DNA of 64,000 nucleotides from MFD04580-c1 sp963702995 (GTDB taxonomy: Bacteria > Planctomycetota > Phycisphaerae > Tepidisphaerales > Tepidisphaeraceae). Below, piece after piece: positions 37,997 to 46,447 of this stretch (the stretch's first letter is position 1; each line of letters starts with the position of its first letter). The notes under the pieces are model-generated. The model searched no databases and had not been told where the DNA came from. It saw nothing but the letters and a program-made list of their open reading frames with translations. The stretch lies in contig OY969783.1 of the NCBI GenBank assembly GCA_963702995.1, forward strand, positions 806,001-870,000, read 5' to 3'. The position numbers and the translations under genes were made by a program.

Positions 37997-39064
37997 ATGA
38001 AATTGGGAACGATGAAAGCACTGGTCAAGAAGAAGCGTGAAGTCGGCCTCTGGCTCGACGAAGTCCCGATCCCCCAGATCGGCATCAGCGATGTGTTGAT
38101 CCAAGTCTTGCGAACCGGGATCTGCGGGACTGACGTGCATATTTACAATTGGGACGCCTGGGCGCAAAAGACGATCCCGACGCCGATGGTGGTCGGGCAT
38201 GAGTTCGTCGGCCGCATCGTCGAAGTCGGCGGCAACGTGCGGGACTTCAAGCCCGGCGACATCGTCAGCGGTGAAGGGCACGTGGTCTGTGGCCATTGCC
38301 GCAACTGCCTGGCCGGCCGCCGACACCTCTGCAAGGATACGAAGGGCGTCGGCGTGAATCGCCCTGGCGCCTTCGCCGAGTACCTGTCGTTGCCGATGAC
38401 CAACGTCTGGCTGCACGACGCGGCCGACGGATCGCATGCCTCCGGCATCCCGCGCGACATCCAGTCGATCTTTGACCCCTTCGGCAACGCCGTGCACACC
38501 GCGCTGCAGTTCGACCTGCTGGGCGAGGACGTGCTGATCACCGGCGCAGGACCGATCGGATGCATGGCGGCCGCCGTTGCCCGGCACGCCGGCGCGCGGT
38601 TCGTCGTCGTCACGGACGTAAACCCATGGCGGCTGGAACTGGCGAAAAAGCTCGGCGCCACGAGTGTCGTCGATGTAAGAACGACAAAGCTTGCCGACGT
38701 GCAGCGCGAACTGGGCATGCGGGAGGGGTTCGATGTCGGGCTTGAAATGAGCGGCAGCCCGGCGGCCTTCCGCGACATGCTTGCTAACCTCTGCCACGGC
38801 GGGAAGATCGCGATGCTTGGGATTCCGTCAGCCGAGATGGCGATCGACTGGAACACGGTCGTATTCAACATGCTTACCATCCAGGGCATCTACGGCCGCG
38901 AGATGTACGAAACCTGGTACAAGATGACGGTAATGCTCCAATCGGGGCTGGACCTGTCGCCGGTCATTACGCATCGTTACACAGCCGACGAGTTTCAGAA
39001 GGGGTTCGACGCGATGCTCAGCGGCCAGAGCGGCAAGGTGATCCTGACGTGGGCGCCCGGGTGA
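37997..39064 (+). CDS. tdh: L-threonine 3-dehydrogenase
   Basis: A zinc-dependent medium-chain dehydrogenase, 355 residues, oxidising L-threonine to 2-amino-3-ketobutyrate with NAD+. Catalytic-zinc ligands are in TGICGTDVHIYNWD and VVGHEFVG. The structural zinc Cys cluster is CGHCRNCLAGRRHLC. The Rossmann GAGPIGCMAAAVARHAG and the Tdh-specific NWDAWAQKTIPTPMV and DPFGNAVHTAL are present. Two in-frame ATGs 15 bases apart (37997, 38012) sit in a short duplicated GGGAACGATGAAA, and either may be used. No kbl (2-amino-3-ketobutyrate ligase) gene is adjacent. The Uma2 gene starts seven bases after the stop. Confidence 0.95.
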   Translation: MKLGTMKALVKKKREVGLWLDEVPIPQIGISDVLIQVLRTGICGTDVHIYNWDAWAQKTIPTPMVVGHEFVGRIVEVGGNVRDFKPGDIVSGEGHVVCGHCRNCLAGRRHLCKDTKGVGVNRPGAFAEYLSLPMTNVWLHDAADGSHASGIPRDIQSIFDPFGNAVHTALQFDLLGEDVLITGAGPIGCMAAAVARHAGARFVVVTDVNPWRLELAKKLGATSVVDVRTTKLADVQRELGMREGFDVGLEMSGSPAAFRDMLANLCHGGKIAMLGIPSAEMAIDWNTVVFNMLTIQGIYGREMYETWYKMTVMLQSGLDLSPVITHRYTADEFQKGFDAMLSGQSGKVILTWAPG

Positions 39065-39070
39065 GGTAGA

Positions 39071-39706
39071 ATGATGGGCATGGGCATCGCTGAATTGACC
39101 AAAAAGTACACGCCTGCTGAGTACTTCGCGCTCGAGGCGAAAGCGGAATATAAGAGTGATTACTATGATGGGGAAATCTTCCCGTGCGGGGAGGTCGGGC
39201 CGGACGGGCAGCTTATCTCGATGGCCGGAGGGAGCCGCCGCCACAGCCTCATCTGCTCCAACCTAATCCGCGAGGTGGGCAACCGCTTAAAGGGCAATCC
39301 GTGTCGCGCGTTTGAGTCGAACCTGCGGCTGAGCGTCGCGTCAACGGGCCTGCGGGCCTATCCTGACGTTTCGATCTACTGCGGTCAAAGCGAAACTGAC
39401 CCGAGCGACCCGTCGGGTCAGACGTTGACGAACCCGACGGTTCTCTTCGAGGTTCTATCACCGACCACGGAAGGGTACGACCGTGGGACCAAGACGTTCC
39501 ACTATCGTCGGATTGAGTCTCTGCGAGCGCTGGTTATGGTGAAACAAGATGCGTTACAGGTTGAGGTTCAGTTCCGGGGGCAAAATGGGGCTTGGCAGAT
39601 TCAGGACATAGCGGGGGCGGACGCAGTTCTTAGCCTCCCGGACATCGGCGTTATACTGCCTTTGGCGGAGATTTACGACGGCGTCGATTTCACGAGCGAG
39701 ATGTGA
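39071..39706 (+). CDS. Uma2 family protein, tandem copy 1
   Basis: A 211-residue Uma2 (DUF820) protein with the predicted PD-(D/E)XK fold. Motifs are YTPAEYFALEAKAEYKSDYY, GSRRHSLICSNLIREVGNRL, GLRAYPDVSIYC, and TVLFEVLSPTTEGYDRGTK carrying the Glu and Lys of the nuclease signature. Its first 55 or so residues are nearly identical to the gene at 39769, while the C-terminal half has diverged. It is tightly linked to tdh (about six bases), probably by transcription rather than function. No toxin-antitoxin or restriction partner is seen. Confidence 0.85.
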   Translation: MMGMGIAELTKKYTPAEYFALEAKAEYKSDYYDGEIFPCGEVGPDGQLISMAGGSRRHSLICSNLIREVGNRLKGNPCRAFESNLRLSVASTGLRAYPDVSIYCGQSETDPSDPSGQTLTNPTVLFEVLSPTTEGYDRGTKTFHYRRIESLRALVMVKQDALQVEVQFRGQNGAWQIQDIAGADAVLSLPDIGVILPLAEIYDGVDFTSEM

Positions 39707-39768
39707 ACGTCGTGGGGTGTGGCACTTTCCCATTATCCTGACGTGCGGCCCCGAGTGGGTAGACTTCA

Positions 39769-40398
39769 ATGATGGGCATCGCCAAACCGACGAAGCGGTA
39801 CACGCCGGCCGAGTATTACGCGCTTGAGGCGAAGGCGGAATACAAGAGCGATTACTACGATGGGGAAATCTTCCCGTGCGGAGAGGTTGGTCCGGATGGC
39901 CAACTGATTTCGATGGCAGGCGGAAGCTTCCGCCATAGCCTCATCTGCTGCAACCTGGGCCGTGAGGTGGGGAACCGTGTGAAGGGGAAGCCGTTCCTGG
40001 TGGTAGAATCAAACGTTCGGCTGAGGATCCGTCCGACCGGCCTTCGAACTTACCCCGACGTCTCTGTCTACTGCGACAAGCCAGAGCACGACCCGGAGGA
40101 TCCATTCGGTCATACCTTTACCCACCCAACGTTACTTTTTGAAGTTCTCTCGCCGGGTACCGAGGCCTACGACCGCGACACCAAAGCGGCCCACTACCAG
40201 CGGATCGAATCACTCCGCGCACTGGTCCTCGTCAAGCAAGACGAGCGACGGGTCGAGGTCCACTTTCGAGGCTCCGAGGGGGCCTGGCGAACGCCGAGCG
40301 TTTCGGGGATCGATGCGGTTCTGACGCTTCCCGAGACTGGGCTGGAACTGCCGGTGTCCGACATCCACGCAAATGTCGATTTCCGGGTCGAGATGTAG
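39769..40398 (+). CDS. Uma2 family protein, tandem copy 2
   Basis: A 209-residue paralogue of the preceding gene, separated by 62 bases. It shares AEYKSDYYDGEIFPCGEVG and QLISMAGGS almost letter for letter, then diverges (VVESNVRLRIRPTGLRTYPD, LLFEVLSPGTEAYDRDTKAA). The conserved DGE, Glu and Lys positions are kept, so both copies look functional. The pair is a recent tandem duplication whose C-terminal halves have drifted or recombined with other family members. Confidence 0.85.
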   Translation: MMGIAKPTKRYTPAEYYALEAKAEYKSDYYDGEIFPCGEVGPDGQLISMAGGSFRHSLICCNLGREVGNRVKGKPFLVVESNVRLRIRPTGLRTYPDVSVYCDKPEHDPEDPFGHTFTHPTLLFEVLSPGTEAYDRDTKAAHYQRIESLRALVLVKQDERRVEVHFRGSEGAWRTPSVSGIDAVLTLPETGLELPVSDIHANVDFRVEM

Positions 40399-40543
40399 CC
40401 GCTACGGATCCGCTGTCCCCATGCCTTCATCGCCGCCTTCGGCAATTCTTGAGAATTTGCGGCCGCCCGCGTAGCCTTGCGGCTCACGTAAACCACCGCG
40501 CCCGTCCGAAACGCATGGGATCACCGACACAAGGAGACGACGC

Positions 40544-40897
40544 TTGACGCCGCAAGACCACCCTTCGCCGGCGCCGGGCGGGGCCGCGCCCCCGGCCCTG
40601 CCGGCCGACCCCACCTCGTGGGCGCACAATTCCCGCCTGGGCCTCGTGCTGTTCTTCATCTATTTGGCGCTCTATCTCGGGTTCATCGGGATGTCCGCCT
40701 TCGGCCGCGAGACGATGGGCAAGCCGGCGATCGGCGGCGTAAACGTCGCCGTCGTCTACGGGTTCGGGTTGATCTTCGCGGCGTTCGCGCTGGCGGTGGT
40801 CTACATGGTCCTGTGCAAACCGGAGATTACGACCGGCCCTGAGGTCACCGAAGCGGACATCGAGCAAAAGCTTCAGGAAGAGGAGGGACAGGCGTGA
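40544..40897 (+). CDS. DUF485 membrane protein accompanying the symporter
   Basis: A 117-residue protein with two transmembrane helices (LGLVLFFIYLALYLGFIGM and VAVVYGFGLIFAAFALAVVY) and a charged C-terminus. This is the DUF485 (YjcH-like) family, which typically precedes acetate symporters. The start is a TTG at 40544, fixed by AAGGAG at 40531-40536 with seven-base spacing. The stop overlaps the GTG start of the next gene, which indicates translational coupling. The N-terminal 30 residues are Pro/Ala-rich and longer than usual. It probably assists the symporter, but this is inference from context. Confidence 0.85.
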   Translation: MTPQDHPSPAPGGAAPPALPADPTSWAHNSRLGLVLFFIYLALYLGFIGMSAFGRETMGKPAIGGVNVAVVYGFGLIFAAFALAVVYMVLCKPEITTGPEVTEADIEQKLQEEEGQA

Positions 40898-42693
40898 AGT
40901 ACGACTTTTCCTGGACCGCGTTCATCGTTTTTTTTATGTTCGTCGGCTCGGTGCTGGCGATCAGCTTTTACCTCGGCCGCAAGGCCAAGAGCGCCAAGGG
41001 GTATTACGCCGCGCACGGGCAGATCAACTGGTTCGTGAACGGCGTGGCGTTCGCGGGCGATTACCTGTCGGCCGCATCGTTCCTAGGCATCTGCGGGATG
41101 ATCGCCTTCAGCGGGTACGACGGGTTCCTCTATTCGATCGGCTTCCTCGCCGGCTGGGTGGTGGCGTTGTTCGTGATCGCGGAGCCGTTGAAGCGGCTCG
41201 GTAAGTTCACCTTCGCCGACGCGTTGGACAGCAAGTTCAATTCGCGGGGCATCAAGCTGGCGGCCGCGATCAGCACGCTGCTGGTCAGCCTCTTCTATCT
41301 GATCCCGCAGATGGTCGGGGCGGGGACGCTTGTGCAACCGCTGCTGGGGCTCCCGCCGACGACGCTGGGCCTGTCGAGCTTTGCCGTCGGCGTGCTGGTC
41401 GTCGGCATCGTGGTCATCGCGATCGTGGTCACGGCGGGGATGGTTTCGACGACCTGGGTCCAGTTCATCAAGGGCTCGATGCTGGTCCTGTTCTGCTTCA
41501 TCCTGACGATCATGATCCTGCGTCGCGGGTTTGTGGCCGAGCCGAATACTGGGCCGCCGCAGACGATTAAGATGGTCAAAGACCCGGTGAGCGGCGCCAC
41601 CGTCACGCTGGTGAACGGCAAGCCGCAGGGGCACGACGCGAGCAAGGGCGAAGGGGACTTCACTCCCGTTGGGACGATCGCCCGGCTGCCCAATGGTCAG
41701 GCGTTGACCGGCCCGCTCGGGCCGTTGGAATTCATCTCCACGCTACAGAACAGCGACGTCGTGACCTGGACGCTGTCGAAGGACAAGACAACGTATGCGC
41801 CGAAGATCGTCAAAGGCTCGGACCTGATGCTCCCGGGCAATTACTCGCTGTTCAAAGGGATCAAGAGCGACAAATTCGTCGATAAACTCGACTTCATGTC
41901 GCTGATGATCGCGCTTTTCTGCGGGACGGCGTCGCTGCCGCACATCCTGATCCGCTACTACACCGTCAAAGACGGGGCGGCCGCCCGAAAGAGCACCGTC
42001 GTCGGCATCGCCAGCATCGGCTTCTTCTACGTGCTGACGCTCTTCCTGGGCCTGGGCGCCATGACCAGCCACACCCTCGACCCGACCAACACCAACATGG
42101 CGGCGCCGCTGCTGGCGAAGAGCTTCGGCGAGTTGCCGTTCGCGGTGATCTCCGCGATCGCCTTCACCACGGTGCTCGGGACGGTCAGCGGCCTGATCAT
42201 GGCCGCCAGCGGGACCGTCGCCCATGACCTGATGACCAACTTCCTGAAGATCGAGATGACCGACCATCAGAAAGTCCGGGCGGGCAAGTGGGTGGCGGTG
42301 GCCGTCGGGATTGTGGCGATGATCCTGGGAGTGGTCTTCAAGGACTTCAACGTGTCGTTCCTGGTCGGCTGGGCGTTCAACGTGGCCGCCAGCGCCAACC
42401 TGCCTTCGCTGGTGATGCTCCTGTTTTGGAAGGGGACGACCAAGCAGGGGATCACGGCCGCCATCACAGTGGGCCTGATTTCGTCGCTGACGTGGCTTCT
42501 GTTGAGCGCACCGGCGTATCAGTACGTCTACAAGCTCGACCCGGCGCACGCCCCCGCCCCGTTCAGCCAGCCGGGGATTGTGACGATCCCGCTCGGGTTC
42601 ATCGTGCTGGTGCTGGTGTCGCTGATGACGCGGCCGCAGGGTGACGAGCGGAGAGGTCGCGGCTTTTCGGTCGGTCTGACTGCCGCGACGTGA
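40894..42693 (+). CDS. actP: Cation/acetate symporter (sodium:solute symporter family)
   Basis: A 599-residue inner-membrane transporter of the SSS family, closest in pattern to ActP, which imports acetate and short-chain carboxylates with a cation. Diagnostic stretches are SFYLGRKAKSAKGYYAAHGQ, NGVAFAGDYLSAASFLGICG, FTFADALDSKF, FLIPQMVGAG-like LIPQMVGAGTLVQPLLGLP, and CGTASLPHILIRYYTVKDG. A hydrophilic loop of about 100 residues (around 215-320) is larger than in Escherichia coli ActP. The GTG start overlaps the DUF485 stop. No acs gene is adjacent. Confidence 0.92.
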   Translation: MKYDFSWTAFIVFFMFVGSVLAISFYLGRKAKSAKGYYAAHGQINWFVNGVAFAGDYLSAASFLGICGMIAFSGYDGFLYSIGFLAGWVVALFVIAEPLKRLGKFTFADALDSKFNSRGIKLAAAISTLLVSLFYLIPQMVGAGTLVQPLLGLPPTTLGLSSFAVGVLVVGIVVIAIVVTAGMVSTTWVQFIKGSMLVLFCFILTIMILRRGFVAEPNTGPPQTIKMVKDPVSGATVTLVNGKPQGHDASKGEGDFTPVGTIARLPNGQALTGPLGPLEFISTLQNSDVVTWTLSKDKTTYAPKIVKGSDLMLPGNYSLFKGIKSDKFVDKLDFMSLMIALFCGTASLPHILIRYYTVKDGAAARKSTVVGIASIGFFYVLTLFLGLGAMTSHTLDPTNTNMAAPLLAKSFGELPFAVISAIAFTTVLGTVSGLIMAASGTVAHDLMTNFLKIEMTDHQKVRAGKWVAVAVGIVAMILGVVFKDFNVSFLVGWAFNVAASANLPSLVMLLFWKGTTKQGITAAITVGLISSLTWLLLSAPAYQYVYKLDPAHAPAPFSQPGIVTIPLGFIVLVLVSLMTRPQGDERRGRGFSVGLTAAT

Positions 42694-42746
42694 ATGGGGG
42701 GGTCGGAGGCGCCCGGCCTGATGCACGGTTCCGTCAGAGCGGCGTG

Positions 42747-43460
42747 ATGACGTTTGATTCGGATAACTATCGACGTGCGCTCGCCGATTATGAACAAAAC
42801 TGGCGGCCAATGGACGAGACGCTGTACGAGCTCTGCCGGGTCCGCCCCGACCATCGCACAGCCGCATCGGTGAACGCGAAACTGTGGATCATCGGTAGAT
42901 CCTACGCGACCGGGATCGAACGGAAGGTGGCAACCAAGGGCTCGCCGGGCAGCTCGATGGGCCAAGTCGCCGCCCACATTCTTTCGCATCACGAACAGGT
43001 TGACCAAATCTTTCAGGAGCTGGCATCTATAGGAGGACTTCTCGAGCCGGCAAAGCTTAGGGCGATCGTTGATCTTCACGGACGGATGGTCCAGCTTTTG
43101 AGGCCCATCACCAGAGCGGGCCAATCGGTTCGGTCTTTCACGTCAAAGTATATGCATTTTCACAATCCGTTGGTTCCGATATACGATAGCGTGGCTGCCG
43201 GGGCTATCCCGAGAATCGTGGAATGGAGCAAGGATCTAGCTGTGTTCACGATGTCAGAAAGCGCTGATCGGAACTACGGATCGTATGTGATGAGGACGTA
43301 TCGATTATATCAAACGGTCCAACGCGCGGAGCTACCGCTGTCATCGAAGTATCTCGACCACTATGTGCTTTGGATGGACGAAGTACGGCGGCGTTTGGCC
43401 CGAGCGGAGCCAGTCAATCCCGCGCAAGTAGGTTTGCCTGTGATCGATCCTACTTCGTAG
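42747..43460 (+). CDS. Conserved hypothetical protein, AT-richer than its neighbours
   Basis: A 237-residue, largely helical soluble protein. I recall a pattern of this type among uncharacterised bacterial proteins: DETLYELCRVRPDHR, KLWIIGRSYATGIER, AIVDLHGRMVQLL, and the striking SFTSKYMHFHNPLVPIYDS near residue 150. No catalytic signature is recognised. Base composition and codon use are visibly less GC-biased than flanking genes, consistent with more recent acquisition. The ATG at 42747 is preferred to one at 42690 because the upstream 19 residues are low complexity. Its 3' end overlaps the convergent gene by 11 bases. Confidence 0.65.
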   Translation: MTFDSDNYRRALADYEQNWRPMDETLYELCRVRPDHRTAASVNAKLWIIGRSYATGIERKVATKGSPGSSMGQVAAHILSHHEQVDQIFQELASIGGLLEPAKLRAIVDLHGRMVQLLRPITRAGQSVRSFTSKYMHFHNPLVPIYDSVAAGAIPRIVEWSKDLAVFTMSESADRNYGSYVMRTYRLYQTVQRAELPLSSKYLDHYVLWMDEVRRRLARAEPVNPAQVGLPVIDPTS

Positions 43461-45177
43461 GTTCCGGGGTTTTAGGGGCGTTCAGCTCCGCGAGCTTCTT
43501 CGCGGTCTCGAATTCCACTTGTCCGCCAAACGGGCCGTAGTCCGGGTGCGGGCCGATCGCGTGAAACTGCTTGGCCGCCTGGGCCCATTGACCGGCGTCG
43601 CAGGCGAACTTTGCGTAAAACGAACGACTCTCGTCGCTCAGGCCCGGATAGAGCTCGATCGACGTCTCAAAGTACATCCGAAGGTCTTCCCAGATGTCGG
43701 ACCGGGACAAGAATCGCCGCTTGTCGGTCGCGCGAGCGGCCGCTTGTTGGTACGCCAGGGGGAGCATTCCGGTGATGCCGCCTCGCCAGAGGTTCGATGC
43801 GGCACACTCGCGGCCGAAAGCGACCATCTGCTCCACCGACCCATTCGGATCGGTACGGAGATACTCGAGTTTGTTCTTGCACGCGTCCCAGTTATCCGGG
43901 TTCGCCTCGATCGCTCGCCGGAACCAGAGATTCAGCTCCGAAAGCTCTTTCCCGCCCTGGAGGGAGATGACCAGAAGCATCATTGTCGCCGCCGCCGAAT
44001 CAGCGTGATCGGGGGCCAGCTCCCACGCCCGGGTCAGCGCCGCCTGCGCATCGTTGAGGCGTCGCCGGATGCTCGCCGCGTCGGACGTCGGCAGGTCCGC
44101 CAGCCGTTTCTTTCCAAGCTCTCCCACTGCCTGGTTGATCTGAAAGCGGGCGCGGTAGTGGAGCGTTTCGCGGTCGTTAGGGCGGGCCGCTACGTAGATC
44201 GGGTAAGCGGCGTTGAAGAAAGCCTCGGCCGATTCCGGCTCGGCCACCGCGTCAAGCTGCTGAACCGCCAACACCGCCAGGTAGACCAATCCGGGGGATA
44301 AATCGCGGGCGGAGACAAAATCCCGAAAACTGCGGGCCACGACGGCAACCTGGGCCGGGTCCGCGTGATGCGTCAGGCCGACGATCTGATCGAAGATGTA
44401 GAGCTTGAGCAGGGCCGGGTACGAGCGGCTCATCAGCGTCGGGACCAACGCGTCCAACCGCTTAACGCACTCCACCCGGTCAATGTCGCCGATCTGTTCG
44501 TCGGCCCGCGCGGCGTAATAAAGCACCAGAGGGTCATCGCATCCGCTTCGAACGGCCTTGTGATACTTGTCAGACTGCGCTTTGAGCAACGATTCAGGCG
44601 AATCCCGGTCGGAGACGCCCAGTTCCTGGGAGAGGCCGGCGCGGGCATCGGCGTCCCAGACGGGGCTGCGTTTGCCGGCCGTCTCATAGCCGCTCAGGAG
44701 CAGGCGCCGCAAGTAATCCCCGTTGGCCTTGAGGTCTTTGAACACGGCATAGCGCCGCGCCAGAACAATCTCCGCACGCTCAAGCGTCAGCATCGGGAGC
44801 TTTTCCAGCCCCGGCTGCTTCAGGGCCGTCTCCAGGTCCACGATCGCCTCTTCCGCCCAGTAGGGGGAGAGATTGAGAAGCCGGATCTTCGCCATCCGGC
44901 GTGTGTGCTCGTCCGAAGAGGAGAGTGCGGCCGCCAGCTTGGCGACATCGGGGCGGGGGATCCCCATCCGTGTCGCCGGCGCGATCGGGGCGGCGGCCGC
45001 CGGCGCGGATTGGGCGAGCGGGGCGGGCCCCAGCGTCGCCAGGCCTAGAACAGCCGCGACCGCCGCGCGACGAAGAAGGATCGAAGATCGAAGTCGAAGG
45101 AAAGACAAGAAGAATATCCCGTTGAGCTGACAGCAACCGTGGGCGGCCGCCGAATCCACCGCCGCACCATATCTCAA
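43450..45177 (-). CDS. Secreted helical-repeat (TPR-like) protein of unknown function
   Basis: A 575-residue protein with a signal-type segment (ILLRRAAVAAVLGLATLGPA) that begins some 33 residues in, so the start is uncertain; a TTG at 45108 would place the signal at the N-terminus. The mature part is almost all alpha-helix with TPR-like pairs (DAQAALTRAWELAPDHADSA, LNLWFRRAIEANPDNWDACK, EDLRMYFETSIELYPGLSDE). The C-terminus is Lys/Pro-rich. TPR-like extracytoplasmic proteins usually scaffold other proteins. No neighbour suggests a partner. A CGCCAAG repeat element lies upstream. Confidence 0.6.
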   Translation of the reverse strand: MRYGAAVDSAAAHGCCQLNGIFFLSFLRLRSSILLRRAAVAAVLGLATLGPAPLAQSAPAAAAPIAPATRMGIPRPDVAKLAAALSSSDEHTRRMAKIRLLNLSPYWAEEAIVDLETALKQPGLEKLPMLTLERAEIVLARRYAVFKDLKANGDYLRRLLLSGYETAGKRSPVWDADARAGLSQELGVSDRDSPESLLKAQSDKYHKAVRSGCDDPLVLYYAARADEQIGDIDRVECVKRLDALVPTLMSRSYPALLKLYIFDQIVGLTHHADPAQVAVVARSFRDFVSARDLSPGLVYLAVLAVQQLDAVAEPESAEAFFNAAYPIYVAARPNDRETLHYRARFQINQAVGELGKKRLADLPTSDAASIRRRLNDAQAALTRAWELAPDHADSAAATMMLLVISLQGGKELSELNLWFRRAIEANPDNWDACKNKLEYLRTDPNGSVEQMVAFGRECAASNLWRGGITGMLPLAYQQAAARATDKRRFLSRSDIWEDLRMYFETSIELYPGLSDESRSFYAKFACDAGQWAQAAKQFHAIGPHPDYGPFGGQVEFETAKKLAELNAPKTPEPTK

Positions 45178-45298
45178 CGAAGCGTTAACGTCGGATATGG
45201 AGACCGTTAGGGGAACGATAGCAGGCCCGCCGACTGGTCGCCGTGAGACTGAAGGACGCTACCCGTTGACCGACTCGAGGGGCGCCTCGACTCATATC

Positions 45299-45412
45299 TT
45301 TCTTGGCGCTTCAACCTTGGCGTTCTTGGCGTCTTGGCGTTCATTCACGCCTTCGAACCGAAGTGAAATGAACGCCACGACGCCAAGAACGCCGAGGGAA
45401 GAGCGCCAAGAG
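45299..45412. repeat. CGCCAAG palindromic element, copy 2
   Basis: The left arm (45299-45344) has CTTGGCGCTTCAACCTTGG and repeats of TTCTTGGCGTC. The right arm (45367-45412) has GAACGCCACGACGCCAAGAA then CGCCGAGGGAAGAGCGCCAAG. The arms are tandem 9-12-base units in opposite orientation. It lies between the secreted TPR-like gene and nuoC; the copy at 31304 has the same right arm. Confidence 0.8.
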
Positions 45413-45602
45413 ATGCTGGACTATTCGTGAACGGGACCGATCGCCATAGCCGTGCGCCACTCGATTGGGCTCGCTCCGGAGCCGTTGCTTGACGGCCCGC
45501 CGCTCCGCAAGAACAATACCTTCCACTGCCTCGGGACGATTCGCCTCTGGGCTCGGTTAACCACGGGCTCGCCGCTCCGGGCCAGCGCGATTGAAAGGTC
45601 CT

Positions 45603-46181
45603 ATGCCTCGCAAAATCGAACATCCGGCCCTTGCCCCGCTCAAGGCGAAGTTCCCCGAGACCAAGTTCATGGTGGGCGAGTTTCGCGAGCATGTGACGGT
45701 GGTCGTCCCCCGCGAAGCGCTCCTGTCGGTCTGCGAGTTCCTGCGGGACGACCCGTCGCTCCGGTATGACATGCTCGCCGAAGTGAACGGCGTTGATTAC
45801 CTGAACTACCCCGGCGCAGCCCACCGTTTCGGCGTGAATTACGGGCTGACCAGCATTCCGCACAACAATCGGCTCTGGCTGAAGGTCTTCCTCGACCCGA
45901 CTCGCGAGACCGCTCCCGGCCACGACGTCCGCGACGAGAATGTCATCGAGCAGGGGGACCCGGGTTTGAAGGTGGACAGCGTCACCTCCCTCTGGCCCGG
46001 CGCCGAATGGCTGGAGCGCGAGGTTTACGACATGCTCGGCATCATCTTCGTCGGCCACCCCGACCTCCGCCGCATCCTCACCTGGAACGGCTTCGGCAGC
46101 TACCCCCTCCGCAAAGACTACCCCCTCCGCGGCGTCGGTGAGCGGGAAAACTACAAGATCGTCTCGCGCGAAGGAGCGTGA
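45603..46181 (+). CDS. nuoC: NADH-quinone oxidoreductase subunit C
   Basis: NuoC (30-kDa subunit) belongs to the peripheral arm of complex I and helps hold NuoD. Typical motifs are LRYDMLAEVNGVDYLNYPG, FGVNYGLTSI, LDSVTSLWPGAEWLEREVYD (as KVDSVTSLWPGAEWLEREVY), DMLGIIFVGHPDLRRIL and the C-terminal YPLRKDYPLRG. The length of 192 residues is normal. The ATG at 45603 with AAAGG upstream is chosen over a TTG at 45591. nuoB and nuoD, its usual neighbours, are not here; nuoI lies about 29 kb upstream on the other strand. A repeat cluster follows the stop directly. Confidence 0.95.
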   Translation: MPRKIEHPALAPLKAKFPETKFMVGEFREHVTVVVPREALLSVCEFLRDDPSLRYDMLAEVNGVDYLNYPGAAHRFGVNYGLTSIPHNNRLWLKVFLDPTRETAPGHDVRDENVIEQGDPGLKVDSVTSLWPGAEWLEREVYDMLGIIFVGHPDLRRILTWNGFGSYPLRKDYPLRGVGERENYKIVSREGA

Positions 46182-46189
46182 GGGGGAAA

Positions 46190-46447
46190 GGCTGAATGCT
46201 GAAGGCTGAATGCTGAAGGCTGAATGCTGAATGCTGAATGCTGAAGGCTGAATGCTGAATGCTGAATGCTGAAGGCTGAATGCTGAATAAAGGATAGCCC
46301 GGCGGCCAGACCTGATCCCAACATTCGGCGCCCCGATGACCGATCTTTCCTCTTTGCTCAACATTCAGCATTCAGCAATCTAGACTTCAGCATTTCCTCT
46401 CCCTCTTCATTCAGCATTCAGCATTTTAGACTTCAGCATTTCCTCTC
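46190..46447. repeat. TGAATGCTGAAGG tandem/inverted repeat cluster
   Basis: The left part (46190-46290) is about a dozen head-to-tail 7-8-base units GCTGAATG / GCTGAAG. The right part (46359-46440) holds the inverse units CATTCAGCATTCAGC and GACTTCAGCATTTCCTCTCC, the last repeated exactly. A 70-base unique spacer lies between. The whole forms a long potential cruciform between the convergent nuoC and toroid-protein genes and could terminate both transcripts. Confidence 0.85.

Noticed and set aside
37085..38797. A 570-codon minus-strand open frame
   Set aside because: It is antisense to the DUF3472 and tdh genes and shows no recognisable domain.
46190..46447. CRISPR array
   Set aside because: The units are 7-8 bases with no unique spacers and there is an inverted partner arm; no cas genes are present.
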